Below, piece by piece: positions 32,250 to 43,812 of a stretch of 64,000 nt of DNA (position 1 is its first letter; the number at the start of each line of letters is the position of its first letter). A program made the translations under genes and the position numbers. The stretch spans positions 1-64,000 of the forward strand of contig JABCPU010000227.1 of assembly GCA_016800925.1 (NCBI GenBank). Direction: 5' to 3'. A model generated the notes under the pieces. The model was given only the letters and a program-made list of their open reading frames with translations, was not told the DNA's origin and searched no databases. The stretch comes from Suillus spraguei. Its lineage: Eukaryota; Basidiomycota; Agaricomycetes; Boletales; Suillaceae.

Positions 32250-35200
32250 CTAGAGTATTTCTACCGTACCTACATTCATGAGATGGACGGAAGCAATGTC
32301 TTTGACCTGTGCAACAATGTTATGGTCCGACGCGATCCTCTTATATTCTCCGACACGCTGCTGCGCTAGTAAAAGTGCGTCGAAAGGCTGGCCAAGGCGA
32401 ACCATCAACCGCAATGCTTGCGAGCGAGACTCCTCTTCAACGGGCTCAATCCGATCTCCTATGTTCTCCGTATCGTCTGTCAAGTCAAGCTGCTCTACAT
32501 GGTCAGGGAGGAGATACCGATCCCATGGAAGGACAAGTAAGAACGTCTGGCGAATTATCTTTGCCCGCGAGAACTGAACTAGGGCTTCTTCAGTGGTGAC
32601 CAACAGATCGTGAAGTCCATCTGCCTTAATTTCATATGTGATGGGAGTCTCCTGTACTAGATCGCGCCTCCGTTTGACTTCCGTGACACGGAACGAAATA
32701 CAAGATAGACGAAGTCTGTAGTTTGTGAAGCGAGAGACTCTCAGCTGTTCAAGCTGGTCATAAAATTTCAATTCTAGATCTGTAGGCATCCTTTGTTGCA
32801 GTGAAGAGACTTGTGCGTGAATGTAATCTTCAGACAAAGATGGAGGGATGCGTGGAGGGGTGGTGTAAGAGGTGATATGGGCTGGAAGACAGCTATTGAA
32901 CTCAGAAGGTTGTCCGATCCAGTCGAGAACAGTGATGTCGCCGGAGCGAGCCACGATCTCCTGCAGGAGCCGCCCGAGCGCATGCTGCTTCTTCTCGCCA
33001 TAAATGACAGGTAGGGAGATACCGAAGATGCCAAATAATGAATATGCAACGTCTTCCTGCACAGTGGTGAAGCGCTTTGATGCCCATTGCAATTTCTCTC
33101 GAGCGTTGCTCATACCTGGACGGAAGGTTACCAGGGCCCGTGCATTTATGCCCGTTGCATCTTCCAACTCCTTCATGATTGGAGTGGACTCTTTGTGGTT
33201 GGGAGAGAGATCGCCGAGATATAATGACCAATTTTTCTGATAAAAGACAACAACTTTCGGAGCGACGAATTCTTGAAAAGTCCATCCTCGCTTGTTCCAA
33301 ACACTCCTCGCCAGTGCACCGGGCTTCGATGAAGGGGGGACATCGCATAAATAGACGATGGTAAGCGCCGAGTAGCGGTACCAGACGAACATGGAGTTGA
33401 CCGATTCTTGAACCTCGGTACTGCTCCTCTTGTCGATGCAGCATGTGTCCATCCATGCCCATCTATATCCGGCATCACGAGCGATTTTGCAGAACGACTG
33501 CAGTTTCGCGATACCACCATGTCCACTCAGTTCGTACACGACTTTGTCTTGAATGTCAGGCAGCAGCGCCTCCGTTTCTTCCCACCTGTGTGATAGCAGG
33601 ACACGGCGGAAGTAGGTCGCCACTACGTCTTTGATGCGCTCCGTTCGAAGGTTCGAATCTTTCGTTGGAAGTGAAATAAGCTCGTTGTACTCTGGACTCA
33701 TTTTGAATGCGTTTAATTGTGCTGTTCTATCGCAAAGAAGACCCGTAGAAGTGTTGAGTAAACGAAGGGGAGCATTTTCGAGTTCAATACGAATAGCTCT
33801 TTCAATATCTCTTTTGCTTTGGATGGATGGACATACTGCTGACGCAGTTCTGCAGAACGAGATAGGTGTTTCGAGATGATGCAGGAGTGTTCTACGGCTT
33901 ACCTCGTATCTGCGCTTCGGGAGCATCGTCCAACTTGGACAGCATGGTTGTGAAAGCGTCGATAGCTTTATCATAACGTTGCGCGCCACATAGCGCTGTA
34001 TGTGCCAACTGGTATCCAACATGAGACGAAGGATTGAGTTTAATGACCTATGCATCGCAGATGTCAGCATGGGCTATGAAAACGTAGAAGCCATTGGACC
34101 TTTTGTGCGTCCAGGAGCGCATCTTCCCATAGCATTTTACCTAACTTTGCCTTGCTGCGGTTCGCAAAGACGACATCGGATGTATTACCCAGGTCGATCA
34201 CCACCGAGTATTGGTCAATAGCCTTGTCATAATTGCTTGCAGCGAGGGCAGTATCTCCATTGGTAAGAAAGAGTGCGCTACACTTTTCAATGAAAGCTGA
34301 GTGATATGTGGGTGAGGATTGTAGCCTGTATGACATTAAGAACTCCAGACTTGCCGTGGTCAAGGCAGTTGGCTGTTGTAATATCATCACTTGTATCCAT
34401 CATGTATCGGTACGAGTTCAGGGCATCTTGAAATCTATCTGCCCGAAAGAGTGCATCACACCGTTTCTGGTGTGCAGTGAGCCGCAAAGATTTGAAATCC
34501 CAGCCGAAGAGCTGGATAAGGGACTCAGTTATGAAAAGTATTTCGGATGTGTATTAATGTACCCCTGCCAAGTCCTCGTATATATCATGAATGTCCGATG
34601 TCGATGATAAAGCGTTGCAGTTGATAGCAGCAGTGAAATGCTCAGCGGCTTCGTTGTAATGTTCGCCATCCAAGGCTTTGATTCCGAGTTGAACGCGTAG
34701 ATATGCCTGATGTGCGAGTTGCAAAGATTGGTGTTAATAACCCAGCGTGACTGCATGATACTTACTTCCACGATATGACATGCGCGAGGATCGGCGTTCG
34801 GACAACCAACAGTGAGTTCTTTGAGGAGCAGGTTTGCCTCATCATGATGACCTGCACCGAAAAGAGCGATGGTCTGAAACACGGAATGAAGTAGATCGTA
34901 TGCGAAGCAACTGTAATATACCTTGATTAAGAGCAGAAATTGAGTGGTTTGCGAATATTGGTCCGTGTACATTGATGCAACATCAAATGTTACCCTCGCA
35001 TCCTGAATGTGGCCTTTTCCGCAGAGGGCGATGCCCTTGGAGATATAGCCTGCCAATGAGGGCTGAATACTGATGGACTGTGTCACCATGATGTTAGAAT
35101 CTCGTAAGGGAGCCACGATGGGTCAGCGAATCTCACCTTGATTGCATCCTGAAGGGCACGATCCCACTCGTGTTGTCGGGCCATAATGAATGAGCGATGG

Positions 35201-36544
35201 GAGTAGGAAATATAGTTATTTGAATCGGTGTTGATATCTTGTGTCAGTAGCTTTTCAGCCGTCGATAAGTCTCCCGTGATAAATGCTTTGCGGACGGTCG
35301 TGTTGACGGGGAGGATCTGCATGGAAATCCGCTCGGTAAATTCCCAAATCTGCATGGCGCTAGGCCAACTTCTGCAAAGCTGAATTTTCGTGTTGTCTCC
35401 CGAATGTCCACAAAAGAGGTCTAAGCTGAAATTCGTGCCGTAGGCAAATATCCTGCCGAACAAAAAATCAATTCGACCAGACATGCACGGTACGAAAGAC
35501 ATTCATACCTAATGCCTTTAGTATTTTTGACGTCGGAGTCTCTGACATCCCACTTGAAAGGGGACGAAACAGTAACGACCCTGATACCATTATCGATGTT
35601 GCCTTCAATTCCAAGGTATTGTCCAGTGCGAGAAGACCTTATGAACCACCATTCCTGATTCCGATCGCCATCCTGCTGGAAGATCCACTGGGAACGAAGA
35701 AGATAATCAGTACAACCTTTCCGTAGTGGGATGGTAAGCAAGCCATTACCGCCTGGTTGGAGCCATTGTGTGGGCGAAAACCGTAGACTAAGTCAAGGCA
35801 ATATCAGCGCTAGCTTGGGATACTTCTGAAGCAGGGATGATGCTTACTGGAATGGTTATCATCAACAGAGAGGTTGATAGCTGTGCCTCCCTGAAAATTT
35901 CTGAGGCTGTAAGCGTGCTGATGCTCAATCCGCTCGGTAGGTGCCCAAATCTGCATAGTGCCAGCCCAACTTTCCCAAAGCTGGATTTTCGTGTGGCTTG
36001 CCGAACTTCCAGCATGGAGGTCTAAGCTGAAATTTGTGCCATGGGGCGATATCCTGCCGAACAAAAAAACTGATAAGAACCAATTCACGACTAGATATGT
36101 GCAGTATGAAAGACATATACACCTAATACCTTTAGCGTGTTCGACGTTGGAGTCTCTGACATCCCACTTGAAAGGGGACGGAACAGCAACAACCCTGGTG
36201 CCACTACCGACGTTGCCTTCAATTCCAAGGTATTGTCCAGTGCGAGAAGATTTTATGAACCACCCGTCCTGGTCGTCATCCGGCTGGAAGATCCACTAGG
36301 AACCGAGAAAATAATCAGTACGACCTGTCCGCAGTGGGATGGCAAGTAAGCCATTACCGCCTGGTTGGAACCATAGTGGGGGCGACAACCGACGGCTAAG
36401 TCAAGGCAATCTCAGCGCTGGCCTGGGATACTCCTATATCGGATGGTGCTTACTGGTATAGTAGTCCCTACGCAAGAGGTCAAGAACAGTACCTCCCTGA
36501 CAGTTTGTCAGGATGTATGTGTGTTGGTTCTTGATGGGAACCAT
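32250..36544 (-). CDS. lectin-lectin-TPR-HET fusion protein
   Basis: Spliced reading from 36544 gives about 1,200 residues. Residues 1-142 and 143-285 are two ricin-B-type beta-trefoil lectin domains (NCQGGTVLDL, GSNQAWIFQ, SSRTGQYLGIEG, PFKWDVRDS; repeated as NFQGGTAINL, GSNQAWIFQ, SSRTGQYLGIEG). Residues about 285-675 are TPR-type helical repeats (for example GDTALAASNYDKAIDQYSVV). Then comes a HET domain: LLSHRWEE, GYRWAWMDTCCIDKRSS, NSMFVWYRYSALTIVYLCDV, RGWTFQEFVAPKVVVFY and EDVAYSLFGIFGISLPVIYG. HET domains trigger cell death in fungal incompatibility; lectins would bind glycans; TPRs would scaffold. About a dozen introns; one is GC-AG (GCAAGT, about 34358). A possible frameshift near 33809 can be bypassed by a 3' splice site 14 bases downstream. 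Confidence 0.8.
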
Positions 36545-36715
36545 TGTGCATCAGTGAATCGGTGGGGAAAGTAGAAGGATATATATAACAATATATAGTA
36601 CGTAATCACACCCATCAGGCTATCGATCATCACATCACCTGTGACTCCCACGTAACGACAGTAATTATAGGTGAAGGATTTATTGAAGAGATTTATTGAC
36701 GTGATTGGCCGTGGG
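36545..36715 (-). promoter_or_regulatory. promoter region of lectin-TPR-HET gene
   Basis: Only about 170 bp separate the start codon from the transposase fragment. ATATATAACAATATATAG at about 36579-36596 is a TATA-like stretch on the upstream side. If this is the true promoter, it is built partly of transposon-derived sequence. Confidence 0.35.
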
Positions 36716-37012
36716 TCACAAGGCACGGAGGCAGTCTGGAACATTGTTGTCGTCGAGAAAGTAGTCGTGGTTGTCACGGAGAAGTTGCAGAAGATAATCG
36801 ATGTCTTCACGGTCCAGATGACGGGCACGACCAGGAGCAGTTCTTGGCTGGTTGATAACATCGCCCGTTTCTCTCCACAGCTTCATGACTCGGTACCACG
36901 TCCGCTCTGAGAATCCATAGCAATCAAGAATGTCCTGGAGACTCAGTAGGTCACGCTCAGAGAGACGGATAGCAGCTCGTTTGACGTCGTCACTGATTTT
37001 GCGGAACACCAT
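36716..37012 (-). pseudogene. truncated Tc1/IS630-like transposase N-terminus
   Basis: The reading MVFRKISDDVKRAAIRLSER, then ILDCYGFSERTWYRVMKLW and PGRARHLDREDIDYLLQLL, is the helix-turn-helix start of a DDE transposase common in basidiomycetes. Similarity ends after NHDYFLDDN; the catalytic DDE region is absent. The fragment points away from the inverted repeat at 37177-37193 and lies 170 bp upstream of the lectin-TPR-HET start, so the break adjoins that gene's promoter. Confidence 0.7.
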
Positions 37013-37500
37013 GGCGGCAGTATATGGTAAAATGACAAAACTCCTAATTCGTGTAATTTACAAAAAAAAATGACGCCACTGCCATCCTTTATTAAAACAG
37101 CTGTAGATAAACTACACTCAAAATAATTCTGTTTGCCATTCTGCCGTTTTTTTTGGCAGAACTCGCCCAAAAATATTTCTGCCCACAGCACTAGCATTGA
37201 CACCAGTGGTGTCACCACCAAAAAAAAATAACTCTTTTGTTTCTTATTAGATTGGGTCCATTCGAGTTCGTAGGGGTACTTATGATTTATTGATTCATAT
37301 GCATTGAACATTACATAATAGTAGAAAAGTGCAGTGCACTAGTGGTAACTAATAGTATGTACTAAAGCCAGCGTGCTTACAATGCTATCACTGACTCACA
37401 AAGTAGCCAATGTTAGCATTTTCGATCAAGTATCCAGAAATCTAGCTAGCCAGTGCGTATCCTCTCTCACATCAAACCATCATCATCATAAATAACTTCA
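37013..37500. other. transposon flank and intergenic sequence
   Basis: Holds GGCAGAA/TTCTGCC motifs and the inverted arm TTCTGCCCACAGCACTA (37177-37193) ending in TA, followed by AT-rich sequence. The unresolved first exon of the next gene may lie between 37380 and 37500. Confidence 0.4.
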
Positions 37501-37503
37501 CAG

Positions 37504-39303
37504 GCAAGAAATGCATATTGACAATATCCCGTCCTAACGGAAGCACCTGTTCTTATGCAACCGACCCCGTCTATTTTCGCAAATCCGATGCAAAATCTGC
37601 AGCAGCTACTCTCGCGATCGAAATGGGCGAACTGGATTTCATCTCTCATGGAGATCCTGAAGAGCTCAAGCTCAAACGCGGACTCGTTCTCGCCTTCATC
37701 AATAGCTCACAAAACCAGGAGCGTACACGGGCAGAGATCGGATCGACTGAGCATCTAGATAGTAATAATGATCTTGAGCAAAACGAGACCTGCTGTGCAG
37801 AATGGCGGGGCGGTTCCATTGCACCACATTGGGTAGCATTGCTGGAGCCCAAAGTCGGTCACGGTAAATATCAAAATCTCTGATGTCCGGACCCTGTTGA
37901 ACTAAGTGCACCGAAGCTCAAGGATGTGCCCTTAGAATCGAGCTTTCACCTCATGTAATCAAGGTTTACGCGTCAGATACCATCTACAACACATACAATG
38001 AAGCAAAGGACGCATGTGCTGAAGCCGCACTTCGTGAGGGCGCGCTCGACTTTATCAAACACGGAAATGGCCAACTACGCCCTGCGTCCCCCCAGCTATA
38101 CTCAACCCTCACTTCCTCCAACATTAAATGGCGTCTCAGCCAACAAACAGCCTCCATCGACTCTCCAGGCATTCTACGAATTCCTCCCCCGCCCGTTCCC
38201 TGAATCGTTCCAAAGCAAAGACGCCAATGAGTTCGGTGCGCCTGGATATATGAACACCCTTGTGCAAAACACAAGGGCGGAAAGCTGACCACCACTTTCA
38301 TTTTCACGTCAGACGGAACTCCAGGACGTACGTATTCCTTACCATCATCATAAAAAGCTTACGCTCACGACAATGATTTACTCTATCTAGTCCATGGTTG
38401 CTTCCTCCGCTTAGACAGACCTACAGAATATAGAGCATACCTCGTTGATCCCAGGTTTCCAAAACGCGCAGATGCAAAAGCGGCCGTATGCCTCCAAGCG
38501 TTGTCTCACGGTGCTGGAGATTACATGCGTGCGATAGGAAAGGCTGTCGAGGCGAGAGTCACGCCTTTGATGAAAAAATGGGTGAACGATCAAGTATACT
38601 CCATCCTCTTATCCGAGTATAATAAACTCAGGAGTCGGCATCCTAATTTTACTTATGAGAAGGAGAAAGATGGTCCGTTTTTGTTTTCTTATCATCATGT
38701 CGCGTCACATGCTCATTGCATATAGCCTTCGGATGCACGATGACGCTCCACCTCGCTGCCGATCCTACGCCCGACCAAACACGAACTTGGACAGTATCGA
38801 ATGACTACCGCAACAAAGCAGATGCTAAAGTAGCTGTTATTTGTACTGCAATCGAGCAAGGCGCGATGGAATTTATCCGGTTTCGAGGCGAGCCTCCTCC
38901 TCCCGGCTACACCACCCCATACTCTCTGCAGACCTTTAATTCTGAATCGTCTCAGAAATCTAACGGGAAGCGAAAGATGGTCGAAGATGCGCACTCGCAG
39001 GGTGAATATGAAAAGTCTACAAAACGACAGAAGAAAGCAAAGCTTGAGGGCGCTGCAACCAAACAAGGTAACAGGAAAGAGAAAGGCAGTACCCACACCC
39101 ATGGCATTGCCGAGTCTGGCATCATCCGTGCAGGGCACACTTCCCGAAAAGGGTACACTTCAGCACCATACCAGCTAGGAATTGGGAATGAGAGTGGCTC
39201 TGGGACTGCATACCCTCTACCGCAGGTGTCCTTGGATCCTGTTCCACCTACTATGCCTGATCAGCGATTTATGCCTCCTCACGCGTACTCTTCTGTGCAG
39301 TAA
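37504..39303 (+). CDS. protein with four dsRBD-like modules
   Basis: Spliced reading gives four modules of one pattern, three beta strands then a helix with AK..A......G..(D/E)(F/Y)(I/M): KKCILTISRPNGSTCSY with DAKSAAATLAIEMGELDFI; IELSPHVIKVYASDTIYNTY with EAKDACAEAALREGALDFI; RAYLVDPRFPKRADAKAAV with ALSHGAGDYM; and FGCTMTLHLAADPTPDQTR with DAKVAVICTAIEQGAMEFI. This resembles the C-terminal half of a double-stranded RNA-binding domain. A basic, disordered tail (KRKMVEDAHSQGEYEKSTKR) follows and ends at 39303. RNA binding is inferred from shape only. The 5' exon and some introns (about 37866-37906, 38329-38393 and 38674-38727) are approximate. Confidence 0.55.
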
Positions 39304-40848
39304 GGCCTCATTCATATTTATCTAGATCATACTTTCGTGACATTTTCACTATAATGACTCACTGGGACTGCAACCGTCATTTAAATGACGACTCTATTAT
39401 AGCAAGCTATTTAAAGATGTATTGTGCACTTGGGCCTTGAAACCCGCCTTGAAATACAACTTAGGAAGTTCCGACATTGCTTTAGAGATCCTATTTCACT
39501 GATGTTGTAATAACAGGAACTGGGACCATATGGACCGACGACGGTAGTAAGGTCTTGACTCAAGCAGCTCGAGGCTTCGGCTTACATATGCCCTACTAAC
39601 GAGCTCTGGCGCGAACGATTCACCATTTCTCGCAATCCAGAACCTCACATGAACCTGACAGCCTATCTGCACCGCAGGAACGATTATCTCCACCTTGTGC
39701 TTCCAGCCCCGCAGTCTGCACGAGTCGGACTTCCATTAATTCTTGGCCCGCCGCATTTCGAGACCTCTCACTGTCCTACAAGACATCATGCCCTTGACAT
39801 TTTTCCTCTTTATCCACTGTGAGCCAATGACATGGCTGTTAATGCTTAATCATGGACGTTCCGTCAACTGCATTCTGTTTTATCCCTTGTTAATTCGTGC
39901 TCAAATATGCCACCTTTGCGACATCTGAGTGTAGTCAGTGTGACCGTTCATCATCTATCCAATTGCGCATATGACCAGCATCGACGATCTCTGACCCAGT
40001 ATAATGGGGCTTAGGTATCTTCCCGTATGAGCAAGACGTACTTATGGAGTCCTGTCAGTGGCCTGTTTTGCCACATATGACGCCAATTCGTAAGAGATGA
40101 AGTCATCTAGAAGTTTAGAGTTATTAGTACTGAGTTCTTAATACAAGAAGATTTGTGCAATAACTTGAGTATGTGCGAAGCATCAAAAAATGTCTTTGTG
40201 AGAGTCACTGGAAAGGTAAAAATCGCAGCGACGCGTACAAACGATCAACAAGCATCCGAAACCACGTTCTAGCCTCAGCTACGTTCACAATATGACCAGT
40301 CCATCAACATCTGCTGCTGGTGAATTTGTGAGGGTTCACAGTTTGAAGTGTCGTTTGTCGCTGACTGCTGCCAGAACATCGAAGAGGCGGTGGGGGAGAT
40401 GACATGACAGGTCTGGAAGGGGATCGCGCTAAGCATAGAAACAGATGGCGAAAAGTAGTATTAGGATGATATCAATGAGAAAATCGATTTGTTCATAAGC
40501 CAGGCTGACCAGGAACCTAGTCCTACTATCCAAATTGTCACGGCCATGAATGGTTGGGACAAATCATTAGCTTTGACTCACCTACCACTTGATTTCGAGT
40601 TGAACTAATCCCAAGAGTTTGGGGCACTTTACAGACCCAAGCACGTCAATCCGATTTCCTCTATAAAGTCAAACATGAAAATCAAGTAACTCAAGGCAGA
40701 ATTCTACTGATGCTGCCGATTATCCGCTATAATAATATAAGGCATCCTTCTCCAGTTCACTGATTGGCAGGAAGTAGTCCGCCAGTCATCTTTGGGAACA
40801 TGTGTCTGAGAGCTTCAAGTATGAATAGCAAAATTGCTCACCACTATA
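39304..40848. other. intergenic, no gene seen
   Basis: No ORF series with splice support on either strand. Downstream (3') regions of the dsRBD-like gene and of mL54 meet here. Confidence 0.5.
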
Positions 40849-41254
40849 CTACTGTGTCTTCATAAAGTTCTGGTCCTTGATACGTTGTTGATTCTCCTTT
40901 CTGAGCCGTTTCTTCTCTGCCTTGCCTCCAGGCCCGTCATCCTCATATACTTTCGGCTTTAGAAGGTCCCATAGCCACGAAGGATACTCATCATCAGGTA
41001 GAGCTACCACTGGAGGTTGTCCTTTCAGATAGTTCAATCCTTCCAGGATCGTACCTGGTGGACACGACGAAAGTGTCTTCTCTAGTATAATTATTAACGT
41101 GAAGCATCATAGTTTCTAATTCTGCATGCTCACCTTCAGCAACCGACGTGTCCTTTGCACTTATGTTCGGTATCCGTTCGGTATTCGAGCTCGTTGCGGC
41201 ATACCCGCGTGCAATACGCGAAGAGAACGCAGGCGACCGAGAGAGAAAGAACAT
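40849..41254 (-). CDS. MRPL37: mitochondrial large-subunit ribosomal protein mL54
   Basis: Structural protein of the mitochondrial 54S ribosomal subunit. Two exons (41134-41254 and 40849-41081) with a 52-nt intron give 117 residues. The N-terminus MFFLSRSPAFSSRIARGYAA is a mitochondrial targeting peptide with an R-x-Y cleavage context. The domain follows: TLSSCPPGTILEGLNYLKGQ, then PDDEYPSWLWDLLKPK, the signature of family Ribosomal_L37/mL54, and a basic C-terminus (GGKAEKKRLRKENQQRIKD). The splice restores CPPGT exactly. Single-copy housekeeping gene; it shares a 154-bp upstream region with the divergent phytase gene. The symbol follows the yeast name. Confidence 0.9.
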
Positions 41255-41408
41255 TGAAAGACTGTGACATGTTTGTCACTGTACAATGTAAACGTGACAG
41301 TCACTCCTTCGAGGAAGATACTTGACCTTCCTCATGATTGAGCTCATACAACTGCAGGACTCGCAACGCGACTCGACTCTCCCAGTGTTTATACCCGAAG
41401 TTAAGAGA
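41255..41408. promoter_or_regulatory. compact divergent promoter, mL54 and phytase
   Basis: 154 bp lie between the two start codons, so both promoters must overlap here or extend into the neighbouring genes. It includes GTGACATGTTTGTCACTG, a short palindrome (about 41265-41282). Confidence 0.5.
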
Positions 41409-43812
41409 ATGGGTGGCCAGAGTCGAGTTTACCTCGGCAATCCGACGTCGCCTTCCTCATACCCTAGTAGTGCACAACGGTCACTCTTCTTACGCGTCGG
41501 TGCCGCCTTTTTCGCCGGATTTTTTGTATGTCTGGCTGTGGTTGCGCAGTATGCCTCGTCAAATAAATCATGCTTGCCATCTTCCCTTTTCACTGCTTTA
41601 CTGCCTACGCACGTAGGAACACCTGAATGGCATCAATACCCTCCGGCCGAGCCTACTAACGCGTTTCCTTCCATGTTTCCATCCAGGTGCGTTCTTCTCT
41701 AGCTGCCGCTATTTTTTAAGACTGGAGCTGTAGTCATGTAGTGTCGGCTATCCAGGTCCAACACAAGCAGGTGCCGAGCCTGGCTTAGCTGCTACAGCTC
41801 CTGCCTATCCTTTGCATTCTGGTTTAGTACACCTTGTATCCCCTACGGTTTTTTCTCAGGACAATGTAAAGGCCAAGACAAAGGACTTTGACATATTCCG
41901 CAGCTGGGGAAGCTTATCTCCATGGTACTCCATCCAACGTGGAAAATTTGGTATTGATTCTGGTCCAGAAGCCCCTGACACTTGCAACATCACTAGCGTG
42001 CATCTTCTACACCGTCATGGTGCACGATACCCCGCTGACCACAGTGAGATGACCACATCTAAATTTTTAAATAACTTCTGAGGGAGGGTTTGCGCGATAG
42101 CTAAAGGCACTGGACCGGGTGGATTTGCCTCGAAGTTGAACATGAATGCAGAAAACGTCACAGTTACTGGGCCTCTGGCGTTTTTGGACGACTGGTGTGT
42201 TTGCCTAGAAAATGAACAAGGTAGCTGACGTCTGACCCGACTTTCACAGGACGTACAAGCTAGGAGACGAAGGTAATAGCCATACCTATCGAAATGCAGC
42301 TCCAACGCTCAATTATTGTCAGGATTGACACCTTTCGGGAGATCTCAGTTGTGTAAGGGAACCATTACCTCTTATAGCAGTAGATTGTGATATGCATGTA
42401 GACGATCTCGGTGTGTCGATGCGCATGAGATACGGGTTCCTTCTGAAGGTTGATTTCTATGTCTCACTGCTTTATTCTTTGATTTGACCATACCATTCAG
42501 AATTTCAGTGAAACAAACACCTTGCCTGTATTTAGAACGGAGTCCCAGTAAGTATTTCAAGAGTCGATCATTCACATTCTGAAGGTGACTTTCAAGAACC
42601 CGGATGTTGCACTCTGCGCAACACTTTGCTCTTGGATTTTTTGGTTACCCTCTCGAGGGCCAGTATCACCAACAAATCATGATCGAGGCTAAAGATGTAA
42701 GTCATCCGAACTACTCTAAGATACCCGACTGATAATGCATGCATGTTAGTTTAATAATACTCTTGCCCCTTATCGATCTTGCGCTAATAATGAGGTTCCC
42801 GGTGGGGGCTACCGCGGTCAACCATATGCTGATACGTGGAAAGCAGTGTACCTCAAGGATACCGTTCCTCGTTTACAGCAATACCTTGATGGGTTTACAT
42901 TGGACGTTGAAGATGTTTACGCCATGCAAGAATTGTGCGCCTTCGAGTCGGTCGCTCTTGGTTATTCCAAGTTCTGCGAACTCTTCACGGAGAAAGAGTG
43001 GGAAGGTTTCGATTATTCGTGAGGAACTTCTCCTATGTAGCTTGTATGCCGCTGATCTCAACAATGTAGATACGATCTCAACTTATGGTGCATTTTCTCC
43101 TTCGCTTGCCATTGAACTTTGAATTCTGACAGAAAAATATAGGTACGGTGTAGCTTGGGGCTCGCCCGTTGGTAGAGGAGAAGGAATTGGCTATGTGCAA
43201 GAGCTAGTGTCTCGTCTCACTCAAACGCCAATTGAAACGCACAATAGTTCTACTAATGCGACGCTTCATAACTCTGTCACTTTTCCCTTTGGACACAGCC
43301 TTTATGTGGATGCGACGCATGAAGTTGTAGTATTAAATGGTCAGCTCATTGATGAACTTTAACTTGGAAAACGTCCTGATCGTTTTTCATTGACAGTCCT
43401 TACTGCATTGAATCTTTCGAGCTTTGCAGCGATGGGACCATTGCCTACTGATCATCTTCCAGAACAGCGCACGTTCAGGACAGCAGAGCTTGCTCCATTC
43501 GCAACCAATGTACAGTTCCAGCGTTAGTAACCCCGTGATCCTTCCAAACTCCACCTGATTTTCTTCATCCTCACAGTACTGTCATGCTCCACGGAGCACG
43601 ACCCACAAATTCGTGTGATCGTTAATGATGGTGTTGTGCCGCTGACGAGTCTTAAAGGGTGTCGAGATCATCCAGATGGGATGTGCTCGATCCATGCTTT
43701 TGTTGAGGCACAGATGGAGAACATTCGAGACACGGACTGGAACTTTGTTTGTAACGCCAACTGGACGATCCCCGATGGATGGGAGACTACTACGGGCTAC
43801 CCTCCTCTTTAG
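41409..43812 (+). CDS. histidine acid phosphatase (phytase-like), membrane-anchored
   Basis: Such enzymes remove phosphate from phytate and other monoesters using a phosphohistidine intermediate. Residues about 25-48 (FLRVGAAFFAGFFVCLAVVA) form a signal anchor rather than a cleavable signal. The nucleophile motif is HLLHRHGARYP. Other family marks: LGDEGLTPFGRSQLYDLGV, RYGFLLKNFSETNTLPVFRT, RMLHSAQHFALGFFGYPLEG, WYGVAWGSPVGRGEGIGYVQ and INDGVVPLT-like IVNDGVVPLTSLKGC near the end. About ten short introns splice cleanly. The proton-donor motif, normally H-D, reads DATHEVVVLN, so Asp is Glu. MGGQSRVYLGN is chosen as the start because it gives the shortest tail before the anchor; an in-frame ATG at 41322 exists. 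Confidence 0.85.

Noticed and set aside
33640..33665. GGTTCGAATC, like a tRNA T-loop
   Set aside because: It lies inside the HET coding exon and no acceptor or anticodon stem can be formed around it.
36290..36300. Apparent in-frame TAG in the first lectin copy
   Set aside because: It is the AG of a splice acceptor; the corresponding CAG in the second copy plays the same part, and splicing after AACCAGGCG gives NQAWIFQ in both.
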